Source: Rhodonellum sp041748555
GTDB taxonomy: Bacteria > Bacteroidota > Bacteroidia > Cytophagales > Cyclobacteriaceae
Length of the DNA: 64,000 nucleotides
Assembly (NCBI GenBank): GCA_041748555.1
Contig: JBGTDA010000048.1
Coordinates: forward strand, 61,639 to 125,638
Reading direction: 5' to 3'
A model generated the notes under the pieces. That model ran no database searches and was not told where the DNA came from. It was given only the letters and a program-made list of their open reading frames with translations. The position numbers were made by a program, and so were the translations under genes. Of this stretch, positions 56,208 through 64,000 are shown piece after piece. The first letter of the stretch is position 1. Each line of letters begins with the position of its first letter.

Positions 56208-58559
56208 TCACTCACTTCTCAGACTTTTCACGGGATTCATCAATGCTGCCTTTATTGCCTGAAAACTTACGGTGACCAAAGCAATCAGCAAGGTCAGGAC
56301 ACCCGCTCCGATGAAAAAACTCCATTCCAGCTCGATTTTATAGGCGAAATTCTCGAGCCAGTTTTGGGTAAAATAATAACTGATCGGTAAGCCGATAAAA
56401 ATAGCTGTACCCACCAATTTCACAAATTCGCCGGAAAGCAACCGCACTATTTCTGCCTCACTTGCTCCCAAAGTCTTCCTGATACCGATTTCCTTGGTTC
56501 TCCTTTCGGCTGTGAAAGTTGCCAAACCAAAAAGACCAAGACAGGAAATCAGAATCGCAAGTCCACCGAAATATTTCGAAAGAACAGAAACTCTGTTTTC
56601 TGCTACATACTGAGCCTGATATTCCTGATCCAAAAACCTGTAATCAAACACGTATCCGGGGTTGAATTCCGTATAAAAATCTCGGAGTACCCCGACAACT
56701 TCTTTTTCCTTACCTTCATCTACTTTGAGGATTATGTTGTTAGTACGCTCGGGATTCAAAAACAGGAACAATGGCTTTACCGTTTCATGCAGGGATTGGA
56801 AGTGAAAATCCTTTGCCACCCCCACTATCTCCATCTCTCTGTTCCACAGCCTGACGGTTTTCCCGATAGGATCCTGCAAACCCATCGAGGCAATGGCTGT
56901 TTCGTTGAAGATGATTCGGGCGGTATCGGAAAAATACCGGGAATAACTTCTTCCGGCAGCCATTTCGATTTCCAACAATTCGATCAGGTCATAGTTTACC
57001 CTCCTGTATTGCATGCTCAGGTTGGATTCAGGATTTTTACCCTGCCAGGAAAGATCACCGGTACTGTTCAGGTTGCCGAAGAAGGTCAAAAACATACTCG
57101 AAGACTCCACCACACCAGGTATCTGCTTTACTTCTGACAGAAAAGTGTCGAGCTGATCCTTCACCCTTCCCTCCATCTGGAAATAGATCACGTTGTTTTT
57201 ATTATAGCCCAGATTTTTGTTTTGTATGAGTTGGGTTTGGTTGTAAACGACCAACACTGCTACGATCAAAATGACAGACATTACAAACTGAAAGACAATC
57301 AATCCTTTTCGAAGCCACAGCTCTTCCAGGGATGTAGTCAATTTGCCTTTTAGAACAGTTACGGGATTAAAACCGGACAAATAGAGAGCAGGATAACTTC
57401 CCGAGATCAAACCCGTCACCAAGGTTATCCCCAAAAAAACCAATATAAGATTGGGATCAACATTCAGAGATAATTGCTTGGCCGCAATCTCATTGAACTG
57501 GGGAAGAATGAGCCAAACCATCAGAACTGCCGTCAAAAGCGACAAAAAAGCCATGAAAAGGGATTCTCCCAAAAATTGGAAAACAAGCGTTTTCCTTGCT
57601 GCTCCAATGGCCTTTTTGATTCCCACTTCCTTCAGTTTCCGCGACGCACTGGCAGTAGACAGATTCATGAAGTTGATGCAGGCAATCAGAAGGATGAATA
57701 CCGCTAAGATGGAAAACAGGCGAACATACTCGATCCGTCCGCCTTCCTGCTTACCGTTTTCGTATTTCCCATACAGATAGGCATCCGAAAATTTACGCGT
57801 AAACAAACGAAGATGCTCCTCACCGGTCTTCTCCCCCATCAAGTTTGATATCTTGCTGTTCAATTGGTTCAGATCCGCCGCTTCCCTGACCAAAACATGG
57901 GTGTTGACCCATTGATTGTTCCAATTGTTTTGAAGGTTGGGGTAATGCTTGTAAGCTGTTGTCAAAGGGATAAGGAAGTCGAAGCTTCTGGAAGAGTTTT
58001 TGGGAATATCAAACACCCCTGAAACAAGGAATTGACCCTTTCCCTCTATTTCGATTTCTTTCCCCAGTGGATTATCCAAGGATGAAAACAACTTGAAAGC
58101 CAATTGTTGGGAGAGGACGATATTCCCTTCATCCGCCAAAACCCGGTTCTTGTCTCCAAAAAGAAGAGGATAGGTAAAAACCTTGAAGTATTCAGGACCG
58201 GCATATCCTCCCGATGCCTTGAAAGTCTGATCCAGAACCGTCAGATTGTCCATGTTGGGATTTATGGCCTCCGAAACCGCAAACTCCACTTCCGGTAATT
58301 CGTCCACAAGGACATCAGACAAGATGGGAGCGTGTTCTGCTGCCACCTCAACTCCATCTCCCGAAGGTATTTGCTTCATCACCTGATGGATCCGGTGATC
58401 GTTTTGATGAAATCTGTCCACGCTCAATTCATCCTTTACCCACAAGAAAATCAACAGCGTACAGGCCATTCCTGTTGAAAGTCCAATAAGGTTGATAAAA
58501 AAGCTGCTTCTAAAACGTTTAAAATTTCGGTAAATCAAAAGGAGGTTGTGGCGAAGCAT
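56208..58559 (-). CDS. double-FtsX (MacB-type) ABC permease, 783 residues
   Basis: Its FtsX signatures KEVGIKKAIGAARKTLVFQF and KEIGIRKTLGASEAEIVRLL mark the two halves. Helices are at about 22-42, 285-305 and four more pairs in the usual places, and the C-terminus is NPVKSLRSE. It opens MLRHNLLLIYRNFKRFRSS, diverging slightly from the NYFKIA start of the others. Its own regulatory module (copy D) lies about 30-130 bases upstream. It is monocistronic, followed by the glycosidase gene after 277 bases. Confidence 0.92.
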   Translation of the reverse strand: MLRHNLLLIYRNFKRFRSSFFINLIGLSTGMACTLLIFLWVKDELSVDRFHQNDHRIHQVMKQIPSGDGVEVAAEHAPILSDVLVDELPEVEFAVSEAINPNMDNLTVLDQTFKASGGYAGPEYFKVFTYPLLFGDKNRVLADEGNIVLSQQLAFKLFSSLDNPLGKEIEIEGKGQFLVSGVFDIPKNSSRSFDFLIPLTTAYKHYPNLQNNWNNQWVNTHVLVREAADLNQLNSKISNLMGEKTGEEHLRLFTRKFSDAYLYGKYENGKQEGGRIEYVRLFSILAVFILLIACINFMNLSTASASRKLKEVGIKKAIGAARKTLVFQFLGESLFMAFLSLLTAVLMVWLILPQFNEIAAKQLSLNVDPNLILVFLGITLVTGLISGSYPALYLSGFNPVTVLKGKLTTSLEELWLRKGLIVFQFVMSVILIVAVLVVYNQTQLIQNKNLGYNKNNVIYFQMEGRVKDQLDTFLSEVKQIPGVVESSSMFLTFFGNLNSTGDLSWQGKNPESNLSMQYRRVNYDLIELLEIEMAAGRSYSRYFSDTARIIFNETAIASMGLQDPIGKTVRLWNREMEIVGVAKDFHFQSLHETVKPLFLFLNPERTNNIILKVDEGKEKEVVGVLRDFYTEFNPGYVFDYRFLDQEYQAQYVAENRVSVLSKYFGGLAILISCLGLFGLATFTAERRTKEIGIRKTLGASEAEIVRLLSGEFVKLVGTAIFIGLPISYYFTQNWLENFAYKIELEWSFFIGAGVLTLLIALVTVSFQAIKAALMNPVKSLRSE

Positions 58560-58588
58560 TAGCGGAATGATTTTTTCATCTTATTCCC

Positions 58589-58692
58589 ACGAGGACCATG
58601 CCGGCAAGAAAAGGTGGATTACTTGCTCAAAAGGGATAATTATTACTTATCCATTAGGTTCTATTCGGACATAATTGGTCGTAAGCGGTCAA
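58589..58692 (-). promoter_or_regulatory. GGCAYGG box plus upstream element, copy D
   Basis: On the minus strand CCGGCATGGTCCTCGT (58589-58604), and 62 bases upstream a plus-strand element starting CGGACATAATTGGTCGTAAG (58666-58692). The element is more diverged than in copy C but keeps CGGAC and the GTCNNNNNCGG-like spacing. Confidence 0.5.
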
Positions 58693-58817
58693 TACTTGTA
58701 ATGTGAATTCTTTAGGAAAAAAATCAATTACATAAAAAAAATCGCTCACTAAAGCCGAAATCTTGATTGTAAAAAACCAAAGCAAAAAATACACCTCCGG
58801 GTGGCTTCGGATTTTTA

Positions 58818-59783
58818 TTATCTCCCTGTTTTTTCCAAGGCTGCTTTTAATCCCTTAGCCATTTCCTCAGCATGGCCAACACCCCAATAGTGCAAGAAAA
58901 AAACCCTGGGTTCTTCCTTTACCATGTGATTATGCAAAGCAACCACTTCAATTCCATTTTCTATCAATGCTTTTACTACGTGTTCCACCTCATCCTCCAA
59001 CATTACAAAATCTCCTGCAACAGCCGCTTTTTCAGGGGTCCCTTGCCAACTTGCCCACGTGTTGAATCCCATAAAAGTACTTACAGGCGCACCATGCTCC
59101 CGTAAAGGTACATCGGGTCTCCCGATTGTGATTTTAAATACACCGCTGTTGCTTTCCCCTTCATGCCCCATGATCTTGGCAATCATCTGAGTATCCAGCG
59201 AATTCTCCACCTCCCTTTTAGGTCCTTCGGAAGGATTTTTACCTCTTTCTTTGGTAACCCTATCCAAAACAGCTTTCACTTTTTCTGCCAAAGCCTGACC
59301 ATCACCCATCCCGCCTATGTGCATATACATCACATTTGGGGTATTCCGCACAAAATGATTATGAATGCCTGTTATAGTCAATCCCTGTTGAATCACCTCT
59401 TGCTGCACCGGCCATAAATCAGTTTCAGTAACTATAATGTCTCCCATCAGCATGGCTCCGGTTGGTGTTGGCGCAAATGCAGCCCAGCTTCCCAGTCCCA
59501 TCGGAGGAATAATTTTAAATCCATCCACCTGAATATCCAGGTCATTTTGTGGAACAGTCACCTTGTATTCGCCGTTGTTTTCTGTTCCTTTCATTCCCAG
59601 AGCCGCTTCAATGGCCTTAATATCCAAAGGCTTCAGCATTCCACCCTGATTGTGGGAAGCAACAGTTTGGGGTGATTTATTATGTTGGCTAAATAAAGCA
59701 CTGACAGGAGTAAAATTCATTACCAAGCAAAATAACAATGCAAAAGCGAATTTTTTGGTAAATACCGTTTTTTTGGTTTTCAT
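58818..59783 (-). CDS. exported protein with two DUF1259 (LppY/LpqO-like) domains
   Basis: The start is placed at the ATG at 59781-59783 (321 residues), opening a signal peptide (MKTKKTVFTKKFAFALLFCLVMNF). The upstream ATG at 59828 adds 15 unlikely residues. The mature protein is two tandem copies of DUF1259: copy one with AALGMKGTENNGEYKVTVP, LGSWAAFAPT and GIHNHFVRNTPNVMYMHIGG, and copy two with IMGHEGESNSGVFKITIGRP, FNTWASWQGT and ALHNHMVKEEPRVFFLHYWG. The HNHMV motif in each looks like a ligand or metal site. DUF1259 is known from mycobacterial LppY/LpqO lipoproteins without an assigned reaction. It is divergent from the bestrophin gene. Confidence 0.87.
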   Translation of the reverse strand: MKTKKTVFTKKFAFALLFCLVMNFTPVSALFSQHNKSPQTVASHNQGGMLKPLDIKAIEAALGMKGTENNGEYKVTVPQNDLDIQVDGFKIIPPMGLGSWAAFAPTPTGAMLMGDIIVTETDLWPVQQEVIQQGLTITGIHNHFVRNTPNVMYMHIGGMGDGQALAEKVKAVLDRVTKERGKNPSEGPKREVENSLDTQMIAKIMGHEGESNSGVFKITIGRPDVPLREHGAPVSTFMGFNTWASWQGTPEKAAVAGDFVMLEDEVEHVVKALIENGIEVVALHNHMVKEEPRVFFLHYWGVGHAEEMAKGLKAALEKTGR

Positions 59784-59828
59784 ATTTAAAAGTGGTTTTA
59801 GTAATAAATTCTTTTGAACAAGCTTCAA

Positions 59829-60073
59829 GCCAAATGGTTCTTCTGCAGATTTGAATTAATAATAGCATATGGAAGGTTCTAAGAAAACCATCCCAACATT
59901 ATACGTCTTCGTTTTCATAAAAGGCAAAAAATTGAATCTCAATTCAATTTTTTGCCTGAACGGATGGAGTAAAAGGGCATTTTAAAATTTCCGATACAGG
60001 AGAAATTCTCAAAATTTTCAGTTAAGTTGTATCAGATGATTTGTACCCTATTCTCTAAAACAACTTTTCACTT
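59829..60073. other. divergent intergenic region
   Basis: This lies between the DUF1259 gene (minus) and the bestrophin gene (plus). It contains the inverted pair AAAAAATTGAATCTC/CAATTCAATTTTTTGCC around 59930-59958 (TTGAAT..ATTCAA hairpin), possibly an operator or terminator. Confidence 0.35.
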
Positions 60074-61069
60074 ATGTATGTAAAAAGACATTACAGTTTA
60101 TGGATGACCGCCCGATGGTCCAGAAAACAGTTATTCTATGCATTGCTTTACGCGGGGTTTGTCACTGTCATTTTTGAGATTACCTCACTGGAATTTACAC
60201 TTCCATGGGAACCCATAAGCGTCATCGGCATTGCAGTGGCCTTTTATTTGGGTTTCAAAAACAACAGTTCCTACGACCGAACCTGGGAAGCCCGAAAAAT
60301 CTGGGGTGCCATCGTCAACGACAGCAGGACATTTACAACAGCCATATTGACCCTTTTGGAAAAAAGAGATCCGATATCTGACAAGGCACTACACAAGAGC
60401 ATTGTCTATAGACACATTGCCTGGATACATGCCTTGAGACATCAGCTTCGCCTCAAGAAAAGCTGGGAACATGATGAAGATCCCGGGAAACTTGTATTTA
60501 CCCCTACTTTCAAAGATTCCTATTTTGATGAATTGGGAGTTGTTTTGAAAGATTATCTGTCGGCTGAAGAATGGAAGGTATATCAGGACAAAACAAATGT
60601 TTCTTCTCAGATCCTCAAAAAACAGTCTGAAGTGCTTCAGGAATTAAAAGAAGATGGACTGATTTCCGATTATAAACAGGTATGGCTGCACCAACTTATC
60701 GGTAAACTGTACGATGACCAGGGGATGTGCGAGCGTATCAAAAATTTCCCCTTGCCACGTCAATATGCCTCCACAGCTTTGTGGATGAATTATTTTTTCT
60801 GTGCTTTGATCCCTTTCGGAATGCTGAACATCTTCCAGGATTCCGCTGACCTCCATGTATGGATGACGATTCCGTTTTCGGCATTGATCATCTGGATATT
60901 CTTTTTAATGGACAAAATCGGGGATTACTCCGAAAATCCGTTTGAAGCAGCATATAATGACGTGCCGATATCCGCTATCGCCAGATCCATAGAAATCGAT
61001 CTCCGTGAGATGATCAACGATGAAAACATTCCTGATCCCTATCCTGTGGAAAACGGATTTTTGATGTAG
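60074..61069 (+). CDS. bestrophin-family anion channel
   Basis: This 331-residue protein opens with the bestrophin/UPF0187 segment: SLWMTARWSRKQLFYALLYA, then two helices (LLYAGFVTVIFEI and ISVIGIAVAFYLGFKNN) and NNSSYDRTWEARKIWG, the signature neck motif. A second helix pair is at about 240-280. The C-terminal part has SENPFEAAYNDVPISAIARSIEID. Bacterial bestrophins are pentameric channels in the inner membrane; some conduct cations instead of chloride. It is divergent from the DUF1259 gene. Confidence 0.92.
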   Translation: MYVKRHYSLWMTARWSRKQLFYALLYAGFVTVIFEITSLEFTLPWEPISVIGIAVAFYLGFKNNSSYDRTWEARKIWGAIVNDSRTFTTAILTLLEKRDPISDKALHKSIVYRHIAWIHALRHQLRLKKSWEHDEDPGKLVFTPTFKDSYFDELGVVLKDYLSAEEWKVYQDKTNVSSQILKKQSEVLQELKEDGLISDYKQVWLHQLIGKLYDDQGMCERIKNFPLPRQYASTALWMNYFFCALIPFGMLNIFQDSADLHVWMTIPFSALIIWIFFLMDKIGDYSENPFEAAYNDVPISAIARSIEIDLREMINDENIPDPYPVENGFLM

Positions 61070-61177
61070 AAGGGGAGGTTTGAAGTTCGAATTCCAGAAG
61101 CTATCTGGAGGAAGTGGGGAGTTGGATGGGAGTTGGATGACGGATGACCGATAAAGAAGCCGGAAGACCGAAGCTGC

Positions 61178-61244
61178 CGTCATTGCGAGGAGTGCCCGTG
61201 TAATCTTTAATTTAGAAAAAATCAAATGCACGACGTGGCAATCT
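61178..61244. repeat. GTCATTGCGAGG-type interspersed repeat
   Basis: CCGTCATTGCGAGGAGTGCC ... GCACGACGTGGCAATCT brackets 67 bases; this is the common intergenic repeat pattern GTCATTGCGAGG/GCAATCT known from many bacterial genomes. It lies between convergent genes. Confidence 0.65.
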
Positions 61245-61247
61245 TTT

Positions 61248-61326
61248 GGAAGTGGGAAGTACGAGGTACGAAGTGGGAAGTACAATCGTCAACTTCCAAC
61301 TTCCAACTTCAACCTTCGTGCTTCCA
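61248..61326. repeat. GGAAGTGGGAAGTAC word repeats that can fold into a hairpin
   Basis: Loose copies of GGAAGTGGGAAGTACGAGGT are followed by complementary ACTTCCAACTTCCAACTTC, so the two halves can pair. The position between convergent genes suggests a terminator role. Confidence 0.55.
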
Positions 61327-61332
61327 AATCCC

Positions 61333-63702
61333 CTACTCGCTCTTCAACGTGCTTGCCGGATTGATTTGAGCAGCTTTTAAGGCTTGAAGAGTAACCGTAA
61401 AGTAGGCAATGGTTAAGATTACAGCAGCTGCTAACGGAATAAACCACCATTCAAATTCAATTCTATAGGCAAAACCTTCAAGCCATCCCTGCATCAGCCA
61501 ATAGCCGACTCCCGATCCGATAACAATGGAAACCGTTACGATCATGATAAATTCTTTGTTGATCACGTTCAGAATTGAAAAAGTCGAAGCACCCAGTACT
61601 TTTCTGATTCCGATCTCCTTTGTTTTTTGTTCGGCGATATGGGAAGATAGTCCAAACAATCCCAAGCAGGAAATCAAAATAGTAAGGATGCTGAAATACT
61701 TCGCAAGCTCTCTCACCTTGACATCCTCCTGATAGAGCCGGGCATAGTTTTCATCCATAAAATTATATTGAAAAGGAAAATCCGGATTCAATTCCTCCGC
61801 CACACTTCTGATAGCTGCGATGGTTTCCTGGATTTCACCAGTACCCACTCGGATAAAGGATTGCGAGGCATATTCCGGATCCAACAGGATAATCACGGGT
61901 TCCATATTTTCATGGAAACTCTGAAAGTGAAAATTTTCCACCACCCCGGTAATGATTCTTTCATCATCCCCCAAAGTAAAGGAAGTCGCAGCGGAATTGT
62001 TCTGGGTAATCAATTCAAATGCTTTTCTGTTTATAATGGAGCCCTGAATGGAATCGGCACCTTTCTCGATAAGATAATCCTCTCCTTTGATCAATTTCAT
62101 ACCGAGGGTTTCCAGAAATCCATAATCCACACTCATTATCTCGAACAATGCGGAAAAATCAGGATCTTTACCTTCCCAATGTACATTTCCGGTGTTGGAG
62201 TTCCGGCCCATCATGCCATGGGTGGATCTGGAAACCGATTGGATTTCGGGATGATTTGAAATCCTGTCCTTGAAAATCCCGTAATTTTCAAGCAGTTTTC
62301 CCTCCAATGGCACTACCAGCAGCTGATCTTTTTCATATCCCAGGTTCTGGTTCAGCGCATAATCAATCTGTTGGTATATCACAACAGTAGAAACAATTAA
62401 GACAGTAGCCAGAATAAACTGAAACAGCACCAGGCCTTTTCTGGCAATCGCCACATGTTTTCCTGCCTTCATGTGTGAACGGAAAACGGATACCACTTTG
62501 GTAGCAGAAAGATAAAAAGCCGGGTAACTTCCTGCTATTAATCCCGTGATTAAAATCACGCTCAAATATTGAACCCAGAAAAACCCATCAGCATAGGGTA
62601 CGGACATGGTCTTTCCCGTCAGATTATTGAATATGGGCAAGGTCAGTTCCACCAAAAGAAGAGCAAAAACAGATGCGAAAACTGTCAGGAGCAACGATTC
62701 ACTCAAAAACTGATAAATAAGTGAAGAATTTTCTGCGCCCACCACTTTTCGAACCCCAACCTCCTTGGCTCTTTTTTGGGATTTTGCAGTGGAAAGGTTC
62801 ATGAAATTGATACAGGCGATCAACAGGATAAAGATACCGATCAGTGAAAAAAGTTTTACATATTCAATCCGTCCTCCCTGTTGCAGACCATCCCGGAAGG
62901 TACCATGGAGGTATAGGTCTTTTTGGGGATATGCGAATAACCGGATATGGCTGCCCTCATTTCTTTCTTTGAGGAAGTTTTCAATGTTTTCGGAAAATGC
63001 GACAGGGTCTGCTGCCTTGCTCAGTTGGGCAACCGTACTGGGACCATTGTTTCCCCACTCATGCAGCCAGCTGTTATAGGGTTTATCAAACATCACCGAA
63101 AAGGGAATGATATATTCAAACTGAATACTGCTCGTATTTGGGATGGTGGCAAGCACCGCTTGTACAATATAGGATTCTTCGCCGTCAGATTCTTTGGTGA
63201 CCACCGTTTCCCCAATGACATCTGTCTTTCCAAACAGCTTGATGGCTGCTTCCTGGGTGAGCACCACATTGGATTTATCCTTTAGAATATTTTCCCTGTT
63301 GCCATGCAGGATATCGAACTGCATGATGTGGAGATAATCCGGTTCGGCATAAAATCCGTTGAGTTTGACTTTCTGCTCACCCTGGACAAAAAGCATATCC
63401 TGCATCCATGAAAAACATGCCGCAAACTCCACTTCAGGTTTGACTTCCTTCAGTTCCCTTGCCAATATTCCCGGAGTGGAGGCGGTGGTAAATATCTCAG
63501 AGCCGTAACTCTGATGTTCCATAAGCCTGTATACCTGATCTATTTCCGCAAAATGCCGGTCCATGGTCAGTTCACTTTTGACCCACAGGCCGATCAAGAT
63601 GGCCGCCCACAGCCCGAGCGCCAACCCAAAAAGGTTGATAAAAAAAGTGAGCTTATGCTTGGCAAAGCCTCTTAATGCGATTTTTAAATAGTTGGACCAC
63701 AT
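61333..63702 (-). CDS. double-FtsX (MacB-type) ABC permease, 789 residues
   Basis: This permease opens MWSNYLKIALRGFAKHK, with a helix at about 20-42 and FtsX signatures KEVGVRKVVGAENSSLIYQF and KEIGIRKVLGASTFSILNVI, ending NPASTLKSE. No GGCAYGG module is present: only 111 bases, filled with GGAAGT word repeats, separate it from the next FtsX gene upstream, so it is probably read through from that gene. The periplasmic loops differ from those of the other copies. Confidence 0.92.
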   Translation of the reverse strand: MWSNYLKIALRGFAKHKLTFFINLFGLALGLWAAILIGLWVKSELTMDRHFAEIDQVYRLMEHQSYGSEIFTTASTPGILARELKEVKPEVEFAACFSWMQDMLFVQGEQKVKLNGFYAEPDYLHIMQFDILHGNRENILKDKSNVVLTQEAAIKLFGKTDVIGETVVTKESDGEESYIVQAVLATIPNTSSIQFEYIIPFSVMFDKPYNSWLHEWGNNGPSTVAQLSKAADPVAFSENIENFLKERNEGSHIRLFAYPQKDLYLHGTFRDGLQQGGRIEYVKLFSLIGIFILLIACINFMNLSTAKSQKRAKEVGVRKVVGAENSSLIYQFLSESLLLTVFASVFALLLVELTLPIFNNLTGKTMSVPYADGFFWVQYLSVILITGLIAGSYPAFYLSATKVVSVFRSHMKAGKHVAIARKGLVLFQFILATVLIVSTVVIYQQIDYALNQNLGYEKDQLLVVPLEGKLLENYGIFKDRISNHPEIQSVSRSTHGMMGRNSNTGNVHWEGKDPDFSALFEIMSVDYGFLETLGMKLIKGEDYLIEKGADSIQGSIINRKAFELITQNNSAATSFTLGDDERIITGVVENFHFQSFHENMEPVIILLDPEYASQSFIRVGTGEIQETIAAIRSVAEELNPDFPFQYNFMDENYARLYQEDVKVRELAKYFSILTILISCLGLFGLSSHIAEQKTKEIGIRKVLGASTFSILNVINKEFIMIVTVSIVIGSGVGYWLMQGWLEGFAYRIEFEWWFIPLAAAVILTIAYFTVTLQALKAAQINPASTLKSE

Positions 63703-63705
63703 AGT

Positions 63706-63810
63706 TTTTGAAGTTGGAAGTGGGAAGTAGGAAGATAAAAGTGGGAAGTCGGAAGTCCGAAGACAAAAGTGGGAAGTCCGGAGTTGGAAGTAGGAGTCCG
63801 AAGTTGGATT
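63706..63810. repeat. GGAAGT word repeats between two FtsX genes
   Basis: Repeated loose words GAAGTTGGAAGTGGGAAGTA, AAAAGTGGGAAGTCGGAAGT and CCGAAGACAAAAGTGGG fill the spacer. They are related to the 61248-61326 repeats. Confidence 0.65.
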
Positions 63811-63813
63811 GAA

Positions 63814-64000
63814 TTATTCATTTTTCAAGATATTGATGGGATTGATCCGGATGCTTTTGATTGACTGCATCAGCACCGTCAGCAATGCCAGGGCAAAACA
63901 GGCCAGGACGGCCAGCATAAACACCGAAAATTCGATCGGGATTTTGTAAACAAAGTTATTCAACCATTGCTGGATGAAATAATATGCCAGTGGAATGGCA
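63814..64000 (-). CDS. FtsX-family permease, C-terminal part (runs off right edge)
   Basis: The last 61 codons of another permease of this type. On the minus strand they read AIPLAYYFIQQWLNNFVYKI, then a final helix and SIRINPINILKNE with the stop at 63814-63816. The ending NPINILKNE matches the characteristic NP-x-LKNE/LRSE terminus of the neighbours. It lies 111 bases upstream of the 789-residue permease, suggesting a two-gene operon. Its own promoter is outside the window. Confidence 0.85.
   Translation of the reverse strand, partial: AIPLAYYFIQQWLNNFVYKIPIEFSVFMLAVLACFALALLTVLMQSIKSIRINPINILKNE

Overview
The window looks like chromosome of a Bacteroidota bacterium, most likely order Cytophagales and close to the Cyclobacteriaceae. 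This is inferred from gene content: a SusC/SusD pair, a type IX secretion (T9SS) C-terminal sorting domain, many double-FtsX (MacB-type) permeases of about 790 residues, TAnnTTTG-type promoter sequence, VCBS/ASPIC-UnbV lipoproteins and Tat-exported Gfo/Idh and sugar isomerase-like proteins. No rRNA or phage is present. There is one tRNA (Val-GAC) and one insertion sequence.

Layout. (1) 1-9.2 kb: a VWA/AAA-ATPase pair running off the left edge, small housekeeping genes (acylphosphatase, Kazal-type protein, FG-GAP protein, release factor 1, GNAT acetyltransferase) and a 935-residue T9SS-exported beta-propeller protein. (2) 9.3-24.8 kb: a heme-type Tll0287-like lipoprotein, then a long co-directional cluster: SusC, SusD, ASPIC/UnbV-VCBS lipoprotein, vanadium-haloperoxidase-like PAP2 lipoprotein, SUMF1-fold protein without the catalytic cysteines, Tat-exported Gfo/Idh/MocA oxidoreductase, Tat-exported TIM-barrel isomerase, and a broken beta-propeller gene. 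It reads as one uptake and periplasmic processing unit for an unknown organic substrate. (3) 25-34.7 kb: a HisA paralogue whose catalytic Asp is replaced by Trp, an alpha-oxoamine-synthase-like enzyme, a VOC protein, a methyltransferase, tRNA-Val, an endonuclease/exonuclease/phosphatase-fold membrane protein, an M14 peptidase and a TolB-like propeller. (4) 34.7-39.7 kb: a scarred region with a TonB receptor cut by an insertion sequence, a collapsed FtsX duplicate and a broken MntA/HepT toxin-antitoxin pair. (5) 39.7-64 kb: five complete FtsX permease genes and one partial one, all on the minus strand, interleaved with plus-strand genes (DUF1080 plus a cupredoxin-dehydrogenase-HEAT protein, a TreS-like GH13 enzyme, a bestrophin) and minus-strand genes (a six-hairpin glycosidase, a DUF1259 protein).

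The most interesting observations are: (a) a shared two-part regulatory module, a GGCAYGG box and, 58-62 bases further upstream, a CGGAC/GTCCG-type element, in front of four FtsX transcription units (one now collapsed), resembling sigma-54 promoter plus enhancer organisation; (b) the SusCD-ASPIC-haloperoxidase-SUMF1-Gfo/Idh-isomerase cluster; (c) the HisA-like protein with Trp at the catalytic position; (d) three independent decayed toxin-antitoxin modules; (e) an insertion sequence with a coiled-coil ORF overlapping its transposase by ATGA. Family assignments rest on motif recognition by eye; no database searches were possible.
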